Shown in pieces: positions 61,843 through 64,000 of a DNA stretch of 64,000 nucleotides. Position numbers and translations under genes: made by a program. The stretch comes from Streptomyces sp. NBC_01431 (GTDB lineage: Bacteria > Actinomycetota > Actinomycetes > Streptomycetales > Streptomycetaceae), in NCBI RefSeq assembly GCF_036231355.1, contig NZ_CP109496.1, positions 2,914,001 to 2,978,000 on the forward strand. The letters run 5' to 3'. How positions within the stretch are numbered: the first letter of the stretch is position 1; each line of letters begins with the position of its first letter. Under the pieces are notes generated by a model. It did not search any database, was not told where the DNA came from, and worked only from the letters and a program-made list of their open reading frames with translations.

Positions 61843-62964
61843 CTAGTGTCCTGCGCCGGAGATCCGTTGGCAGTAGCGGGCGAGGGAGTCGAGGATTTCT
61901 GCGGCGGTTTTGGTCCAGATGAATGGCTTGGGGTTGGTGTTCCACTCCTTGACCCATGTGCGGATGTCGGCTTCTAGGGTTTGCACGTTGTGGTGTGTGC
62001 CGCGGCGGATCTTCTGGTCGGTGAGGAAGCCGAACCACCGCTCGACCTGGTTGAGCCAGGATGAGTAGGTCGGGGTGAAGTGCAAGTGGAACCTGGGGTG
62101 TCTGCCCAGCCATGCTCTGATCGTAGGGGTCTTGTGGGTGCCGTAGTTGTCGACGATGAGATGGACCGCCAGGTGGGCAGGGACTGTCTTGTCGATCCGG
62201 ATCAGGAACTTCTTGAACTCCAGGGCCCGGTGGCGTCGGTGCAGGGCGGTGATGACTTCACCGGTGGCGACGTCGAACGCGGCGAACAAGGTGGTCAGCC
62301 CGTTGCGCACATAGTCATGGGTGCGTCGCTCGGGCATGCCCGGCATCATCGGCAGTACGGGCTGGGACCGGCCCAGGGCCTGGATCTGGGACTTCTCGTC
62401 CACCGAGAGAACCACCGCGCCCTCGGGCGGGTTGAAGTACAGGCCGACGACATCGTGGACCTTCTCCACGAACAACGGATCCGTCGACAGTTTGAAGGTG
62501 TCCGTCAGATGGGGCTTGAGCTGGAACCTCCGCCAGATCCGGCCGACGGTCGACTTCGACAGCCCACTGCGGTCCGCCATCGAAGAACGCGACCAGTGGG
62601 TCGCGTTCTTCGGGATCTCCTCCAGGGTCGCCACCACCACGGCTTCCACCGCATCGATCCCGATGACGGGCGGCCGGCCCGGCCGGGGCTCATCCACCAG
62701 CCCGTCCAGACGCTGAGCCAGGAACCGGCGCCGCCACTTGCGGACCGTGTCCGCAGCCACCCCCAGGTTCCGGGCCACCTCCACGATCGGCGGCACTTGC
62801 GGGCCCGCACACGCCAGCACGATCCGCGCCCGCAGAGCAAGTGACTGCGCCGACTTCGCACGGCGGGTCCACCGCTCGAGCACCGCACGCTCGTCCTCGG
62901 CCAGGAGTAACGCCTCCAGCTTCGGACCCCGACGAGGAACTGACGCACCAGCAGCAGAAGTCAC
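61843..62964 (-). CDS. IS630-family transposase, intact
   Basis: DDE transposase of 373 residues. The N-terminal helix-turn-helix part includes VARNLGVAADTVRKWRRRFL and a second HTH (GLSKSTVGRIWRRFQLK). The catalytic triad is Asp in SVDEKSQIQ, Asp in IVDNYGTHK and Glu in NQVERWFGF, so it looks functional. GTG 62964 lacks a strong ribosome binding site. The reading frame passes through the left inverted repeat and stops at TAG whose TA is the target duplication and whose G is host DNA. Codon third positions are less G/C-biased than the neighbours. Confidence 0.9.
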   Translation of the reverse strand: MTSAAGASVPRRGPKLEALLLAEDERAVLERWTRRAKSAQSLALRARIVLACAGPQVPPIVEVARNLGVAADTVRKWRRRFLAQRLDGLVDEPRPGRPPVIGIDAVEAVVVATLEEIPKNATHWSRSSMADRSGLSKSTVGRIWRRFQLKPHLTDTFKLSTDPLFVEKVHDVVGLYFNPPEGAVVLSVDEKSQIQALGRSQPVLPMMPGMPERRTHDYVRNGLTTLFAAFDVATGEVITALHRRHRALEFKKFLIRIDKTVPAHLAVHLIVDNYGTHKTPTIRAWLGRHPRFHLHFTPTYSSWLNQVERWFGFLTDQKIRRGTHHNVQTLEADIRTWVKEWNTNPKPFIWTKTAAEILDSLARYCQRISGAGH

Positions 62965-62999
62965 ACAACAACTAACGAACCACTACTGGCGCAGGACAC
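61846..62999 (-). mobile_element. IS630-family insertion sequence (1154 bp)
   Basis: Bounded by 12-bp perfect inverted repeats GTGTCCTGCGCC (61846-61857) and GGCGCAGGACAC (62988-62999). Each end is flanked by TA (61844-61845 and 63000-63001), the target duplication of the IS630/Tc1-mariner superfamily. It carries one transposase gene. It lies between convergent folP2 and LOG. Confidence 0.92.
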
Positions 63000-63763
63000 T
63001 AGCGCCCGACCTCCTTGGTCACCAGGGCCACCGCCTCGTCCACGTCGTCCGTGACGTGGAACAGCAGGAGGTCGCCCTCGGAGGCCTTGCCCTGGCCGAC
63101 CACGGTGTCGCGCAGCCAGTTGACGAGGCCGCCCCAGTACGCCGTGCCGAACAGCACGATCGGGAAGCGGGTGACCTTGCGCGTCTGGACCAGGGTCAGG
63201 GCCTCGAACAGCTCGTCCAGGGTGCCGAGCCCGCCCGGCAGCACCACGAACCCCTGGGCGTACTTGACGAACATCGTCTTGCGGACGAAGAAGTACCGGA
63301 AGTTGACGCCGATGTCGACGTGCGGGTTCAGCCCCTGCTCGAAGGGCAGCTCGATGCCGAGGCCGACGGAGATGCCGTTGCCCTCCCTGGCTCCCCGGTT
63401 CGCGGCCTCCATCGCGCCGGGCCCGCCGCCCGTGATGACGGCGAAGCCCGCGTCGACCAGCGCCCGGCCGATCCGCACGCCCGCCTCGTACTCGGGTGCG
63501 CCCGGGGGCGTCCGGGCCGAGCCGAACACGCTGATGGCGCTGGGCAGTTCGGCCAGTGCGCCGAAGCCCTCGACGAACTCGGACTGGATGCGCATGACCC
63601 GCCAGGGGTCGGTGTGCACCCACTCGGAGCCGTCGCCGTCGGAGTCGAGCAGACGCTGGTCGGTGGTGCCGGCCTGCACCTGGTCGCGCCGGCGCAGCAC
63701 CGGCCCGAGCCGCTGTTCGAGCCGCTGCTCCGCCGGAAACGGTGCTCCCTCGGGGTTGGCCAT
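62999..63763 (-). CDS. LOG-family protein (TIGR00730 Rossmann-fold nucleotide hydrolase)
   Basis: Protein of 254 residues, cytokinin riboside 5'-monophosphate phosphoribohydrolase-type. Motifs: SVFGSARTPPGAPEYE, VITGGGPGAMEAANRGA, and the signature VVLPGGLGTLDELFE. ATG 63763 has GGGAG six bases upstream. The stop codon TAG uses TA of the IS target site plus the terminal G of the IS, so the protein is intact despite the insertion. Position near dapE and folP2 matches Rv1205. Confidence 0.9.
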   Translation of the reverse strand: MANPEGAPFPAEQRLEQRLGPVLRRRDQVQAGTTDQRLLDSDGDGSEWVHTDPWRVMRIQSEFVEGFGALAELPSAISVFGSARTPPGAPEYEAGVRIGRALVDAGFAVITGGGPGAMEAANRGAREGNGISVGLGIELPFEQGLNPHVDIGVNFRYFFVRKTMFVKYAQGFVVLPGGLGTLDELFEALTLVQTRKVTRFPIVLFGTAYWGGLVNWLRDTVVGQGKASEGDLLLFHVTDDVDEAVALVTKEVGR

Positions 63764-63928
63764 GCCGTGCTCCCTCCACTGACGATGTTGCGCGTGCTCA
63801 GCCAGGGTAGGTCCGCGAACGTTACGAATGGCGGAATTCCGGCAGGCCACCCCACGACCGGGGCCCGGAGAAAGGCCACCGCGCCGTCACCGGGCCCCGG
63901 GGCCTCGCTCGGCCCGCCGGCCGGGCGC

Positions 63929-64000
63929 TCAGTCCGTCAGCCAGGACCGCAGCCGCACCTCGCAGTGCGTGATGCGCTCCACGGCGACGCGCTCGTCGCG
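63929..64000 (-). CDS. dapE: C-terminal end of succinyl-diaminopimelate desuccinylase (DapE), cut by window edge
   Basis: Only the last 23 residues are visible: RDERVAVERITHCEVRLRSW then LTD and TGA. The pattern fits the C-terminus of actinobacterial DapE, and DapE lies upstream of the LOG gene in mycobacteria (Rv1202 region) and, as I recall, in streptomycetes. Identification rests mainly on that context. Confidence 0.5.
   Translation of the reverse strand, partial: RDERVAVERITHCEVRLRSWLTD

Noticed and set aside
1..64000. CRISPR arrays, tRNA/rRNA genes, prophage or defence islands
   Set aside because: Looked for regular repeat-spacer patterns, cloverleaf and rRNA motifs and phage/defence families; found only coding tandem repeats and one IS element.

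Overview
This is high-GC actinobacterial DNA, almost certainly from a Streptomyces. Codon third positions are strongly G/C, GTG and TTG starts are frequent, gene families and interspersed elements are typical of the genus, and several operons are packed with 4-bp start/stop overlaps. Two long stretches follow mycobacterial gene order. Positions 343-38477 follow the M. tuberculosis uvrD2 - mrx1 - nudC - adnB/adnA - alkyltransferase-like - moeZ - DUF3152 - TetR - DUF3107 - ferritin-like - rhlE region (Rv3198c-Rv3211). Positions 46046-64000 follow corA - mgtE-like - mrp - tatB - htrA - rseA - sigE - O-methyltransferase - DUF3117 - tag - DivIVA-like - folP2 - LOG - dapE (Rv1239c down to Rv1202). 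No tRNA, rRNA, CRISPR array, phage or defence island was seen. The families are from memory and visible motifs; no database search was possible.

Layout. 1-163: the start of an unidentified minus-strand gene. 343-13357: genome maintenance (UvrD2 helicase, mycoredoxin, NudC, an M20 dipeptidase, the AdnA/AdnB recombination motor-nuclease, an alkyltransferase-like protein). 13559-18618: a large flippase-like membrane protein and a secreted lipoprotein peptidase of the tripeptidyl-aminopeptidase type. 18741-19919: MoeZ.

19983-30536 is a block absent from the mycobacterial order. It holds a PelF-type glycosyltransferase with a membrane protein, a sugar-nucleotide epimerase and a spherulin-4/PelA-like hydrolase (a candidate exopolysaccharide system), followed by a four-gene peptide ABC transporter operon preceded by a 31-residue leader peptide ending in Cys-Arg, which suggests cysteine- or sulfur-linked attenuation.

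30625-45580: DUF3152 metalloprotease-like protein, hydrolases, a TetR regulator, DUF3107, a ferritin-like protein, the RhlE helicase with a repeat-rich basic tail, an NYN-domain protein, a 50-residue protein with a switch-like leader, MarC, a PHP phosphoesterase, an MFS exporter and a SUFU-domain protein. 45581-51762: CorA behind a 420-bp leader, a channel-less MgtE-like protein, DUF1003 and Mrp. 51857-57482: the envelope-stress group sigma factor - anti-sigma - HtrA - TatB. 57595-64000: O-methyltransferase (probable ATT start), DUF3117, enoyl-CoA hydratase, Tag, DivIVA-like protein, FolP2, an intact IS630-family element inserted exactly at the stop codon of the LOG gene, and the tail of dapE.

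The least-described items are the Pel-like block, the leader regions before the ABC operon, the 50-residue gene and corA, the ATT start, and the way the IS630 element borrows and supplies stop-codon bases.
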